A DNA stretch of 64,000 nt, taken from Chaetoderma sp. LZ-2023a. Lineage: Eukaryota > Mollusca > Caudofoveata > Chaetodermatida > Chaetodermatidae. The notes beneath the pieces are model-generated. The model ran no database searches and was not told where the DNA came from. It saw only the letters and a list, made by a program, of their open reading frames with translations. Shown here piece by piece: positions 54,091 through 64,000 of the stretch (positions are counted from its first letter, which is position 1; each line of letters begins with the position of its first letter). Location of the stretch: NCBI GenBank assembly GCA_034401795.1, contig CM067363.1:30866855-30930854 (forward strand), read 5' to 3'. Position numbers and translations under genes: made by a program.

Positions 54091-56388
54091 CCTTTTGTAT
54101 GAGGGAATTTATTTCCTCCTCGATACACAACCTTTGCTCTGGATCTCTCGGATTTGGAGTCCAGATCGGTACTAGAGACAGTCGCGATGGCGGGCCTGTC
54201 ATCCAATCGGGATGATACCCGACTGAAAGCCATCGCAAGACTAAACGGTCCTGAGTTAACCGTTCCCACTCTTGCATAGGGATAGAGGTGGACATAAGGA
54301 GTGCAAGAGCGGCACTGTCTCCTTTGCCAGAAACACCGGAGCGGTTCTCACCGCGGTAACCGTCCCATCAGGAATGATTACCACGCCCAGATCCTCGCGC
54401 GCCACGACCAGCACCGCGCGCACCTCGGTGCGCGGGCGGCTGCCTGGCTGACTCGCCTGAGGAGCCTGCGCCCCCCTCGCTGCTGGCCGAATCGCACGCG
54501 GCCGAGGCCGACGCTGCGATGGTGGTTGGCCTCTGACCTGGCCACCACTACCTCGAGCCTGCAGGGGACGATACGCAGGGGGTGCGGCGCGAACGTTAGC
54601 ACGACGAAGCACCTCAAACTGCTCGCGCAGCGCCCTCTGGTTATTTACCAGAGTAACCGTCTCCTGGAGGTGCCTACATCCCTCACCTCCAAAGAGACCA
54701 GGACCTGTCATAGGCGTACGCAGTAGCCTATTGTACAGGTCCTGGGACGGGCACAGATTGTCCAAGGCAAATATGCGCCTTGCCCGGACACTCCTGGTTA
54801 CCGCCCGAGTCATACAGTCCAGAGCCAGGTTGATACCATCCTGGATGGCTCGCTGGACTGTGACCGGACTTGGCTGGCGCGATGCGGATGCTGTTACTAG
54901 CCCTTGTAACAGCTGGGAGACGTGGGACAGAGCGGCAATCGAAGCCCTCCCACTCTCCTCCGCAACACGTTCGAACACAAGACTCCCGTGTCAGAACGGG
55001 AGCCTGGCCGCGCATCCTCACCCAAAGCCGCGCGGTCATCCACGCTCGGCTTAGGTACCACACCGTACCGCTGGTAATGCAGGGGCACGATGCGGCAACG
55101 CCTGGCCACCTCGCGCGGGGCCTTCGCGAGACGTCCACTCGACTTAATGGACGTCTCCGCCGCCTCGAACATGTCAACGACATGCTCTGCCAGCGGCAGA
55201 GAAGGCATAGCGTTAGCAGTAGGCTTACCAGCTAACCACGGCCTGTGGTCACGCTGGCTAGCCGACTGCTCCACGGGCAGATCTGGTCTAACACTCACCA
55301 ACCACTGGCAAGCGTCAGACCAATCCTCCTCCGTGGCTAGCTGCGAGCGCTCTACAAGACGGGGGCCTTCGTCTTCCTCCTGAGCGCAAGCAACAGAGCT
55401 TGACGGCGGATACGCTGATACCCCTGGCAAGCCAGGGAGAGCATGCGGGCCTGACAACACCGGCATGCTAATCTCACTGGCTTGACCAGGAGCAGGCGCC
55501 GTGGTAGAGCACGGGGCACATACCGCCCCACCACGGCCCCGGCCAGCACCAGCGACACTCGGCAAGCCGAGGTATGCGGTAACGCTGGCCCTCAGCGCCC
55601 AGGGCCACAGTCTGAACCGTGGATTCTACCCCTGCGTGAGTAGAACCGTGGAATAAGTCGCCTGTATTCCCCGCGAGGGGTGCACAGACGTCATAATCCA
55701 TGGCCACGTCCTCAGACGGCGATCCCAACAGGTAATCCTCATCCTCCTGGCCAGACAGATTAGACCCCGGGTCAGCAAAGAGAGCTAACCCGGACTGGCC
55801 AGGGAAGGTGCCATAGGAGGTACTGGCACCCGCGGCGTGCGGATACCCCTGGACTGATAAGCAGCCCGCGGGTTCCAGCGACAACCGTCCACGGCCCCGC
55901 GGCGCGGCACTAAGCCTGCTGCCAGGGTCGTGGAACGCCCCCTCTAATGGGGCCACCTCTGAATCCTCGAACAACGGAAGCGTACTAAGGAAAGGTGATT
56001 CAGAGGTGGGGATTACCTGCTCCGAAGCAGATGATGAGGACAGCAAAGGATTTGGTCCAGGAAGCATGCCACGAAGCAACTCTGGAACCAAATCCTTTAT
56101 TGTCCTCCTCATCTCTCCCAACATCTCGGTCCGGAAGGCCTCCATGTCCACCGCGGACGAGGCCTTCCTCTTACCCTTCTTATTCACACCCTCTCTTTTC
56201 TGCTTCTTCTTCTCCTCCTCCACCACCTTGTCCTTCGCCTGCAAGCACAAGAATTCGGACATTAGCTCGCCCCCCCAGTGCTTACATATCTCGCAATTAA
56301 GCAAGGGACCACAGGGGCTACACTGATAACAGAGATGAGGCACAAACTTGTCCTTCAAAAACCATCCACAGGACGCACAACCAGGTCT
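54091..56388 (-). pseudogene. DIRS-A2 gag-like region, frameshifted
   Basis: Read from 56388: a double Cys knuckle (C-x2-C, then C-x2-C-x2-C, then C-x2-C: GCASCGWF, LCYQCSPCGPLLNCEICKHW), MSEFLCLQAKDKVVEEEKKK, a Lys-rich coil, acidic and Pro/Gly-rich middle, then EEDWSDACQWLVSVRPDLPV, MFEAAETSIKSSG and the helical C-terminal part (ASIAALSHVSQLLQ, ALDCMTRAVTRSVRARR). Frames change at about 55550, 54975 and 54280. No ATG precedes the knuckle after the last stop, so either MSEF is the start or an upstream exon is spliced on. Confidence 0.65.
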
Positions 56389-57298
56389 CTGAAACAGGGC
56401 AAAGGACGAGGAGTATGAGCAATCTAGTTAAGCTCAGAAACTCACCAACTCAAGAGAAGGAAATGATCATAAAGATCAATATTCATCAGAAAACCAGCTT
56501 TGGACAAACTTTAATTGTTAATAAAGAGCAAGGCTGATTATGACGTCATTAATCCTATGACAGGAAAAAATCGATCCCCAACAAACATCCAAGTGCAAGG
56601 ACGAATTGTATCTCTAACCAGAACATGTGCAGAATGGACATTTCGACTACACAACCATCAGATATATACTGATAACAATGGCAAATACTGTTAATTATCT
56701 CCCTTTCCTCTCTAAATAATTAACATCACCTCATATCAATAATTAGATACCTGACACTTTGTATAGACAAACCATCCAACGTGATGAACTGGAGCACTCC
56801 ACCAACTGAACGCCTCTTAACTCTCTCCACCTATAGGGGAAGGAATTGGATCAAGAGGGCAAAGTGAGAAGACCTTTATACTAGGCCTCCGACTCACTGG
56901 ACATAAAATTTTTGGTTAGATAACCTAACAGTATTAGTAGGAAATGGAACCATGGTGGAGAGAAACAAACCCTCTGCTGATGTGATGTCCATTACATATC
57001 GTCACACAGACCTGTGGACATAAACACAGAGAGATTAGTATTATATAGCACCTAGTTGAAATAAACCAACTAAACAAGGCACTTATCACGGTAAACGCGA
57101 GTCCCGGAAACACATTACACCGGGAGAAAAACTCGCTAATTTTACTAGAAGTCACCTGATTTAAAGGTCCTGGGCCCTCCTCTGGCGAAGTCATCCTTTC
57201 TGCCATCTTTATCAGGGATAATCACTTCCAAATTCACACAAAAAGACTATGAATTGAGTAAAGAAAAGCTCTAGCACAAAAACATGTGTAGACTCTCT
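56389..57298. other. DIRS-A2 5' leader
   Basis: Minus strand CCTTTGCCCTGTTTCAG immediately before 56388 is a good splice acceptor. A block at 56966-57030 is absent from A1. No coding signal. Confidence 0.5.
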
Positions 57299-57490
57299 GC
57301 CAATAAATTAGCAAAGAGGAAGTGCTAGTCTGCGCATGCGCGGTGGTGGGGCTGGCATCCGCCAGACTATGCTCTGACTCCCTGCCCAGTAGGGGCACCT
57401 AACTGTTTTAATCTGAGTGTTTATTGAGTGAAAGCCGATATTTAGCAATATCAAAAGTATTAGGGAGGTAAGTATACTCTTGATGTGAAA
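57299..57490. repeat. DIRS-A2 right inverted terminal repeat
   Basis: Inverted match of 50540-50732, outward GGGAGGTAAGTATACTC, terminus CTTGATGTGAAA. Confidence 0.85.
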
Positions 57491-58050
57491 GTATTTTCCC
57501 AATAGGCTTCAATACTTAAAAATGCATTGATGAACCAGAGTTGTGGCCCTTGTTTATGGCCACTTCATTCTTATAGCCCCATTAGATATTGCCTAAAGGA
57601 ACATGTCTGCCAAATTTGGTTTTAATCAATTGATAAATGATGTACCACAAATGTATTTTTCCCGTAGGCTTCAATACTTAAAAACACATTAATGAACCAG
57701 AGTTGTGGCCCTTGTTTATGGGTATGGCCACTTCATCCTTATAACCCCAATAGATATTGCCTAAAGGATCATGTCTGCCAAATTTGGGTTTAATCAATTG
57801 ATAAATGACGAAACGTGCCACAAAATTATTTTCCTCATAGGCTTCAATGCTTTGAAAATATAGCAAGGGCAATAACTCTGCTATTTGTGGGTGTGGCCTC
57901 TTCATCTTCATAGCCCATATAGTTATTGCCAAAAGGAACATATCTGCCAAATTTGGTTTTAATCTATAAAAAAAATGGCGAAACGTGCCACAATTGTTGA
58001 AAGACGTCAGACAACAGACAAATTGCGATTGTATAAACTCACCTAAGTGA
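57491..58050 (+). repeat. Second tandem-repeat mobile element, right part
   Basis: Three more units (CATAGGCTTCAATACTTAAA-type starts at about 57500, 57660, 57830). It ends ACAACAGACAAATTGCGATT, then ACTCACCTAAGTGAGCTAAA at the joint with the DIRS-B2 recombinase remnant. Confidence 0.6.
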
Positions 58051-58800
58051 GCTAAAAATGAGGCCGCTAAAAGAGCAAAAGAAGTAGCCATGCCACGAAG
58101 ATCATGCGCTTTTACATTAGCTAATTGTTTATCGCCTGAGGATGGCAGTTTATGGTAAATTTTGATAGTATCACAAATCCACCGAGCAATCGTCTGTTTT
58201 GACGCCGGTCTCGCTACTTCTTCAGCATATGTAACACATAGATGAAACGGATCAGTCCTTTTAAAATCAGTTCAAGTTTTAGAAATCTTTAATGCTCCAT
58301 CTGACCGGACACCAGAGCTTGTCGGACAGAGAAAAAGAAGATAGGCTTTTAAGAATAATAGGTTTAGCAGGATAATTGGAAGACTAGATTGAGTCTTTGA
58401 TAAAAAAAATCTCTTCTAGTATAGGATAAAGGACCAATCCATCTCCAACAACATGAAACCTATCAACTTTAGCATAAAGAGCATGAATTTCACCCCAACG
58501 ATGAGCCGAAGCCACAGCAACTATAACGACAGTTTTCAAGGTTAACAGTTTTACACAGATAAAACCTAACAGCTCAAAATGCTTACCAGCTAAAACCTAC
58601 AAAACTAGAGCTAGATTTCAAGAAGGAAGCGGTTTTGCAACAGAAGGACGAATATTACCCAGAATGACAGACCATAAATGAAATCTTTCAAAATCTTCAT
58701 GTCCTTAATCTCGACATTCAAGACATGGTAGAAAAGATGCCAGAGAAAATCTGTAATCCCTGACAGTATTAACTGATAAATTTAGAGTCAAACAGATATT
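58051..58800 (-). pseudogene. DIRS-B2 tyrosine recombinase, truncated
   Basis: Minus strand text matches DIRS-B1: VKAHDLRGMATSFALLAAS near 58050-58130 with HxxR. The catalytic Tyr region is cut off by the inserted repeat. Upstream remnants to 58800 contain many shifts. Confidence 0.6.
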
Positions 58801-60148
58801 ATAAAAAATCTAAAACTTTGGGTAAAGAGACAATCGGGCACAAGATTATTGTCAGAACATCATCTTGAGAAAATGTCTGGTTGATTCCCTTCTGACACAT
58901 TTAAGAATTTCCTGAGATCTTTGAGAAAAGAGGACCGGAGGGACCGAAGGTTGGATATCTTCCAAACACAAAGGTTGAATAACTCTGGGTTCGGATGGAG
59001 ACACTTGCCCCTGACTTGGGACAGAAGATTTGCAGGTCCAGAAGGTTCACAAATCAAATCCTTTTGGGCCAAAATGGAGCGATTAGAAGGATTGTGCAAC
59101 TGCGCTCCTTGGCCTTCTTCAATACTAGAGGAAGGAGAATGGTTGGAGGGATAAGCTCACATCCCTGTCCAGGATTGAGACAGGCCGTCCACAGCTAGGG
59201 CTAATGATCCCCTAGAAATGTAGACATGTAAGTGGAAATCTGGGCATTTAGACTGGTTGTGAAAGGATCTGCATGGGGCGACCCAAGAGAAGAAAAATCT
59301 ACCTGACTACTGAAGTCTTTAGCATCCACTCTGTGTCAGCGAACTTGCTTGGTCTGGAAAGCAGGTCCGCAAGGAAATTGAGTTTGTCTGGGACATGGCA
59401 GGCTACTACGAACATTTGAAACCTGTGTCACAAGAGAATAAGATTCCACGTCTCTATACATAGAATGGAAGATCTCGTTCCCCCTGACGGTTGACATAAG
59501 AGACTACCGTGGAATTGTCTGAATGAATCAAGATTCTTGCGACCCTTCAGGAGACAAGCAATGAAGCAAAGCTTTCTTGACAGCCCACAACTCCAGGACA
59601 TTGATGTGGGCCGACACTTCTATTGGGGACCAGACCTGAAACTGACTCGGAATCCCAGACTGCCTGGGAGAAGATGTGGAAGATGACCACGCTGGGAGTC
59701 AGCTTTTTTCAGAGGAACCTTTCAACAAGAGGGACTGGTCCAACCAAAAATCTAAATGAGGAAGCAGGGAATCTCGAATGGGATCTGAAAATCTAGGGAG
59801 TCTTTCGACTGCTTCCATAGACATAAAGCTGAAAGGGTCTTCTCATCAGAGCCGCCCACGGAACGACGTTCTCAACACTGACCATCAGCCCTCGAACTCG
59901 AAGAAAAACCAGAGCCTTTATGAATGGGGACTTGATCAGAAGAGACATGGCGCATGAAATCGCATCCAGACGGGAAAACCAAGCCTTGAACTAAATCAAA
60001 GCTTACTCCTAGGTGGGCGAGTGTTTGAGAAAGAACCCGAGGCTTGATTTTTTAAGCTTTATGATACCCCCTAGATCGCAAGATGACAGACAACTTGAAT
60101 GAGGTCTTCTAGAAGAGCACAAGACCTTGCTTTTAGCATCCAGTCGTC
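58801..60148 (-). pseudogene. DIRS-B2 RNase H / MT-like and RT thumb remnants
   Basis: Nucleotide-level match to 27250-28600 of DIRS-B1, e.g. GACTACCGTGGAATTGTCTG (RNase H DNSTV region, about 59500) and GGGTCTTCTCATCAGAGCCG (about 59840). No reading frame longer than about 80 codons survives. Confidence 0.6.
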
Positions 60149-60384
60149 TTCTTCTTCTTTTCGTTCGCTGATCATACCGCCAGTCCTGTAAGTGACTATC
60201 GACATGATCATAAGCGTTAAGTGCGTGGATCCATGGTTTATTAGAGTGCGCCGTGCGGCCTGGAACCTCCGTCTTCAGCACTCAAGGATTCTGTCAGGGT
60301 TACCTCACCCGTACCTCCTTTAGTCGCCTCTTACGACACGCAGAGGATACGGAAGGTGTATTCTAAGCCCCACCTACAGGGCAT
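60149..60384 (-). mobile_element. SINE inserted in DIRS-B2 RT
   Basis: Flanked by 13-bp direct repeats GCATCCAGTCGTC (60136-60148) and GCAGCCAGTCGTC (60385-60397). Minus orientation: 5' end CCCTGTAGGTGGGGCTTAGA, conserved core with CGTGTCGTAAGAGGCGACTA, and an AAGAAGAAG-rich tail at the left. The core is a common word of invertebrate SINEs. Confidence 0.75.
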
Positions 60385-60397
60385 GCAGCCAGTCGTC

Positions 60398-61261
60398 GAT
60401 ATAAACGTGTAGATGGATCGACTGACAATGCAGAATATCTGCCACAGGCGTAACTAGACAGGTGAAAAGAAAGTGAGCCGTAGTCATGCCGAATGGCAGC
60501 CCTAAATTACCTGACTCAACCCTGATACGCGAATCTCATGAACCTTCGATGAGGGATGAATCGGAACATGGAAACACGCGCCCTTTAGGTCAATAGAAGC
60601 CATCCACATGCCTGGCTCTAGACTTGAAATAATCTGGGCAATAGTCTCCATCTTGAATTTTAGTGTAAGACTAAGCAGGTTCAATCTCTTTAAATTGATG
60701 ATGGGATGCCAACCCAGTTTTCGTCGGAACTAGAAAACTTGTGGAGTAGTAGCCCGGACCTACTTTCCACTGGAAAACCTCCTCGACTGCCTGCTTGTCG
60801 ATCAGACCTTAACTCCTCTTCTAAGACAAGAAGCTTCTCCTGGCTGGAGGGACCAGCAGTCCATCTTGGAGAAAGAGGGGGGGGGGGGGGTTCTGAATCC
60901 ATGTTGGCACATAACCCCAGTGGATCTGATTCACAAGCCAGGAGTCCTGAATGATGGCTAACCACTTCTCCCAGAACAGAGAAAGGCGCCCTCCCACTGG
61001 CATGCTGGGTAACTGCCACTAAATTGAAGAAACCACAAAGGATTGAGAAAGAAGAAAAAAGGGATGATGAGGAGAGAGCCAAATCTTAAAAGCGTCTTCC
61101 TCTGGGAACCTCGATAAGAGGAGCGATCTCTAGACATAGATCTATACGACTGGTAACCTGGAGATCTGCCTCTAGACTGGTTAGAGGAAGGAGCTTCCCT
61201 GAACTGGGATCTTGGGCAAAAAGACGAAATGGACTCGAAATGATTGGGGTCCGAACCATAC
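60398..61261 (-). pseudogene. DIRS-B2 reverse transcriptase N-terminal half
   Basis: Minus strand: SGLLLHKFSSSDENW (61082-60690 piece), KMETIAQIISSLEPGMWMAS then IDLKGACFHVPIHPS (60684-60502), and YIDDW just beside the SINE insertion. ILKHEVPG-type text before it is the pre-RT linker. A G14 run lies at about 60878-60890. Gag and the 5' inverted repeat are missing; the element ends at a palindromic repeat at 61262. Confidence 0.6.
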
Positions 61262-62290
61262 AGGAAGTGTTGAATATATTGAAATTAAGTTTAACTTCCA
61301 GTCAAATTAATTTCAAAATATTCAACAGACTATGTTTTATATCGTAAATAATTTACATTTTCATGGATTAGTCAGTGAAAGGGTTAAAGAGCTAGAGTCA
61401 ATCGCACAGGTAAGCAGTTACGGTATGTTGATAGTGACTCATTCAACAACAAATTTCAGTCAAATCATCACCAAAATCTTCAACTGTTTGTTCCTTGCAT
61501 CATAATCCGTTTGAAAAAGGGTCTCCATGGCCAACTAAGATTTCCACATGACTCACATTCTAATAAATGATGTAAAGTTTTTGTGGTCTATCAATTTGCG
61601 GGTACCAGCAACCCTCACTTAGCGCATTCCCTCCTGCATAGGCATGTGAAAATAACCTAGGTATTGCATTCCCTTCATCAATCCGGATTCCTCAAGTTAG
61701 TTACCGATGACATTAAATCTAATCAGTTTCAGCCTGGTCCATAAAGTGCTTCCTGAGATGCTATTATAGAGAACAACATGGCCACTGGAACAAGCGGTTA
61801 ATGAGTAGTGTTTAAAAATGAACGAATTTCAGCCATTTTTTGGTTCAAGATGGCCGCCGAATAAATTGACCAATAAAAATTCTGTATATAAGCTCTAAAT
61901 CATACCATGATATGGGCCCTCCAGTCGAGTTTGCTTGAAATTGTTCAAGCGGTTAGTTAATGAGAAATAGCATTTTAACTGTTTTCCCCAAATTTTCATA
62001 AAATGCAAGATGGTTGGCGAAAAAATTGACCAATCAAGATTCTGTATCCAGGTTCTGAAACCTATCAGCTAAGTATCCTTCCAGCCAAGTCTGGTTGAAA
62101 TTGCCAAAGCAATTAATGAAGTTAATGAGTAGGCTTTTAACTGATTTCCAGAAATATTTATATTGGAGTAACATTTTAAATGATTTTGGGAAAATTTTCG
62201 GAAAATCTAAAATGACCACGAGAAAAATCGACCAATCAAAATTCTAAGTCAAATTAGTTTCAAAATATTCAATGGAATGAGTATTACATA
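61262..62290. repeat. Mixed dispersed repeats
   Basis: 61262-61330: palindrome TTGAATATATTGAAATTAAG / TTAATTTCAAAATATTCAAC. 61840-62230: three degraded statements of the repeat that hosts DIRS-A1 (CAAGATGGCCGCCGAA, GTCTGGTTGAAATTG, TTAATGAGTAG). 62248-62275: AAATTAGTTTCAAAATATTC. Confidence 0.5.
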
Positions 62291-63229
62291 ATAAAGATTG
62301 TAATGCATTGGCACTTACATGACATCATACACTATCGCTTGAGACAAAATGGTCGCACTCACTGGTCAACATTTACGTCATTTTACAAAGCAGGTAATTG
62401 TGATACAGATAGGGGAATGTGACAGGATATAAATGATATGGAATCTATAAAACATAATCTATCAGTGCAGTCCAACATTTGGGATAAGATTAGCATCCCT
62501 TTAACAGGCAAACAGTTCAAACTTCTAGGATCTATTTGCCTTGAAACATCTCAATGTACCAATATACGCCCACTCACATAGCTACACTGTTCATGGCCAT
62601 ACTTGCAGTCCTTCGATCTCTTGCTATGTTGTGAAGTAATGTTACAACTGTGGACGGCTGACCGCCAATCAGGTTTCAGTTTACTTTGCTCGATAGGCGA
62701 GACTACATCCCGTGATCTAATTTACAATCACAACAACAAAAGATTTGGCGATCTGTTGTTGAAATGGAAGGAGATATTTGCACACGTTTGCAATCGTTTT
62801 GCTCTAAACGAGTTATCTGAGAAACAGAAAATGTGTAGACTGGTTTTCAGTAACAGAAACCCTAGTTTGGCTTATGCGCGCGTGTAAATTTGTGTACTTC
62901 CTTATTTCTTATCAAGCAATTTCATTGGCCGAAGTTGACTCACCGCAGCTCATTATTATTTATGAAGTTTTGTGAACTTAGCGGACATCAAAAGCGTGCA
63001 AGCACGGTACTCAATACAGGAGCGGCGTAGGAGGGCAAGAATCTGCAATAGGACAATGGAAACATCTAGGATAGTCTTAAAACTGTCTTCCTTCTAGAAT
63101 TTTCATCTGTTAGATCAGAGATCCCATTTCAAGTTCATGGTGTTAGTCTCCTCTTAACACTTAACACTCTGTGCCCCTCAATGAGCTCTAATACAGCCAG
63201 GCACTGGAATAAATAAGGTTATTTAGGCC
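62291..63229. other. Intergenic, one unsupported ORF
   Basis: A plus-strand 94-codon ORF (62603-62887) has protein-like composition (LLLKWKEIFAHVCNRFALNE) but no recognised family and no splice or conservation evidence. Nothing else is seen. Confidence 0.3.
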
Positions 63230-64000
63230 CAATGGATGTGTATAGTTCATCTGGAACATTAATGCATTACCTATAAGTAGAATCCTATCATTATGGCCAG
63301 ATTTGCAAGACAAAACAGGTCAACCAAGATGACTGTCATGCAAATCGATCAATCAGATTTTCTTGAACAAACTTGGTTCAGCTCTTGCCCTAGATATTTC
63401 ATGAGTTTTGAATCCGAAGTCATCAAAGCCATTTCGCATAAGATTCTTAAAGATGTTTCTAAAAATCTGATTCCTTTGAACAAACCTGGATCTCTATAGT
63501 GTAAGGATGCTTCCTGTCAAATATAAATTGAAATCGGCCCAGTGGTTCTCGAGAAACCATTAACAATTTTCTATTGCTTTAGCATGGGAGCGTTTGGTAG
63601 GAAAAAGATCCAAGATGGCATGCAAACCGTCCATCCGACAGTTTCACAAAACGGGAAATTTGAAATCAGAATACCCAAAACCTGTTATATAAAACCGGCT
63701 TCAAAATCCATCAAATAAAAAAATCCAAGTGGTCGCCAAGCACGCTACATTATGATTGCCGCAGGGCGGCCATCTTTTTTATGTTTCTTGAACAAACTTT
63801 AATGGCACTTAGTCCTTAATCATATCACCCAAATTTCTGCCCGATCCATTTAGGTCTTAGAAATCATTTTCGCGAAAACTAGGTCATCCAAGATGCCCGT
63901 TGACCCATTTGCCCAATCAATTTCCCTTGAATCCATCCCACAAGCGGTTTGAGGCTTTTAAAGACATTTATAAAAATCTGCCAAAATTCACGATGGTCAC
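63230..64000 (+). repeat. AACAAG-family repeat body, running off the right edge
   Basis: CTTGAACAAACTTGGTTCAG, GATGCTTCCTGTCAAATATA, AGTGGTTCTCGAGAAACCAT and ATCCAAGATGGCATGCAAAC match 13121-14315. The 5' terminus is not preserved. Confidence 0.6.

Larger units (their letters stand above)
50517..57490 (-). mobile_element. DIRS-A2: longest DIRS-type copy
   Basis: 6.97 kb with the same plan as DIRS-A1 and a fuller gag. Ends TAAACGAAATCAAGG and CTTGATGTGAAA, inserted between CCACAAAT and GTATTTTCCC of a tandem-repeat unit without target duplication. Frameshifts in pol (near 54094 and 54280) and gag prevent full expression, but the recombinase is open. Confidence 0.9.

Noticed and set aside
55090-56326. 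Plus-strand ORFs opposite DIRS-A2 gag
   Set aside because: Same reason; Ser/Pro-rich text mirrors the Lys/Glu/Gly coding strand.
62603-62887. 94-codon ORF as a real gene
   Set aside because: No recognised domain, no splice signals, no second copy; left as unassigned.

Overview
This window looks like a piece of an animal nuclear genome that is gene-poor and almost entirely built of transposable elements and simple repeats. Nothing prokaryotic is present: no operons, Shine-Dalgarno-led genes, rRNA or phage modules. The abundance of tyrosine-recombinase (YR) retrotransposons, hairpin MITEs, core-containing SINEs, and 'AACAAG + palindrome' repeats with central tandem arrays points to a marine invertebrate. 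A mollusc is my best inference, from repeat style only, not from a recognised host gene.

Three YR-retrotransposon families dominate. Family DIRS-A has two structurally complete but mutated copies, both on the minus strand: A1 (14585-20850) and A2 (50517-57490). Each carries inverted terminal repeats, a gag-like region, RT/RNase H/methyltransferase-like pol, a tyrosine recombinase, and an internal complementary region (ICR) that holds the two element ends fused together. Family DIRS-B has one copy with recognisable ends (B1, 23442-29765, gag missing, a tandem-repeat element inserted) and one shattered copy (B2, about 48065-61261, itself split by a tandem-repeat element, by DIRS-A2 and by a SINE). 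The third family is Ngaro-like: one copy with split direct repeats on the plus strand (39831-46945) and another on the minus strand running off the left edge (1-2621).

Layout: 1-2621 Ngaro-like element (3' part off-window); 2622-13120 SINE, tandem repeats, MITEs and unassigned DNA; 13121-21090 two 'AACAAG' repeats, the second split by DIRS-A1; 21091-23441 MITE-type repeats and one candidate host exon (22172-22329, minus); 23442-29765 DIRS-B1; 30030-31690 broken gene of a multicopy invertebrate PIN/FEN-like family; 31690-39830 repeats and a weak retroelement relic; 39831-46945 Ngaro-like copy; 46946-64000 nested DIRS-B2 / tandem-repeat element / DIRS-A2 / SINE complex and further repeats.

The most informative signals are: the exact fused-end junction inside the DIRS-A ICRs, which agrees with boundaries deduced independently from interrupted repeats; a copy-specific base change shared between terminus and ICR in A2; a long open frame overlapping the DIRS-A RT domain in the YR frame; a textbook -1 slippery heptamer plus stem-loop at the Ngaro gag/pol junction; and a small cysteine-containing ORF conserved upstream of gag in two diverged Ngaro-like copies. 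Nearly all coding regions carry stops or frameshifts, so most elements here are probably inactive.
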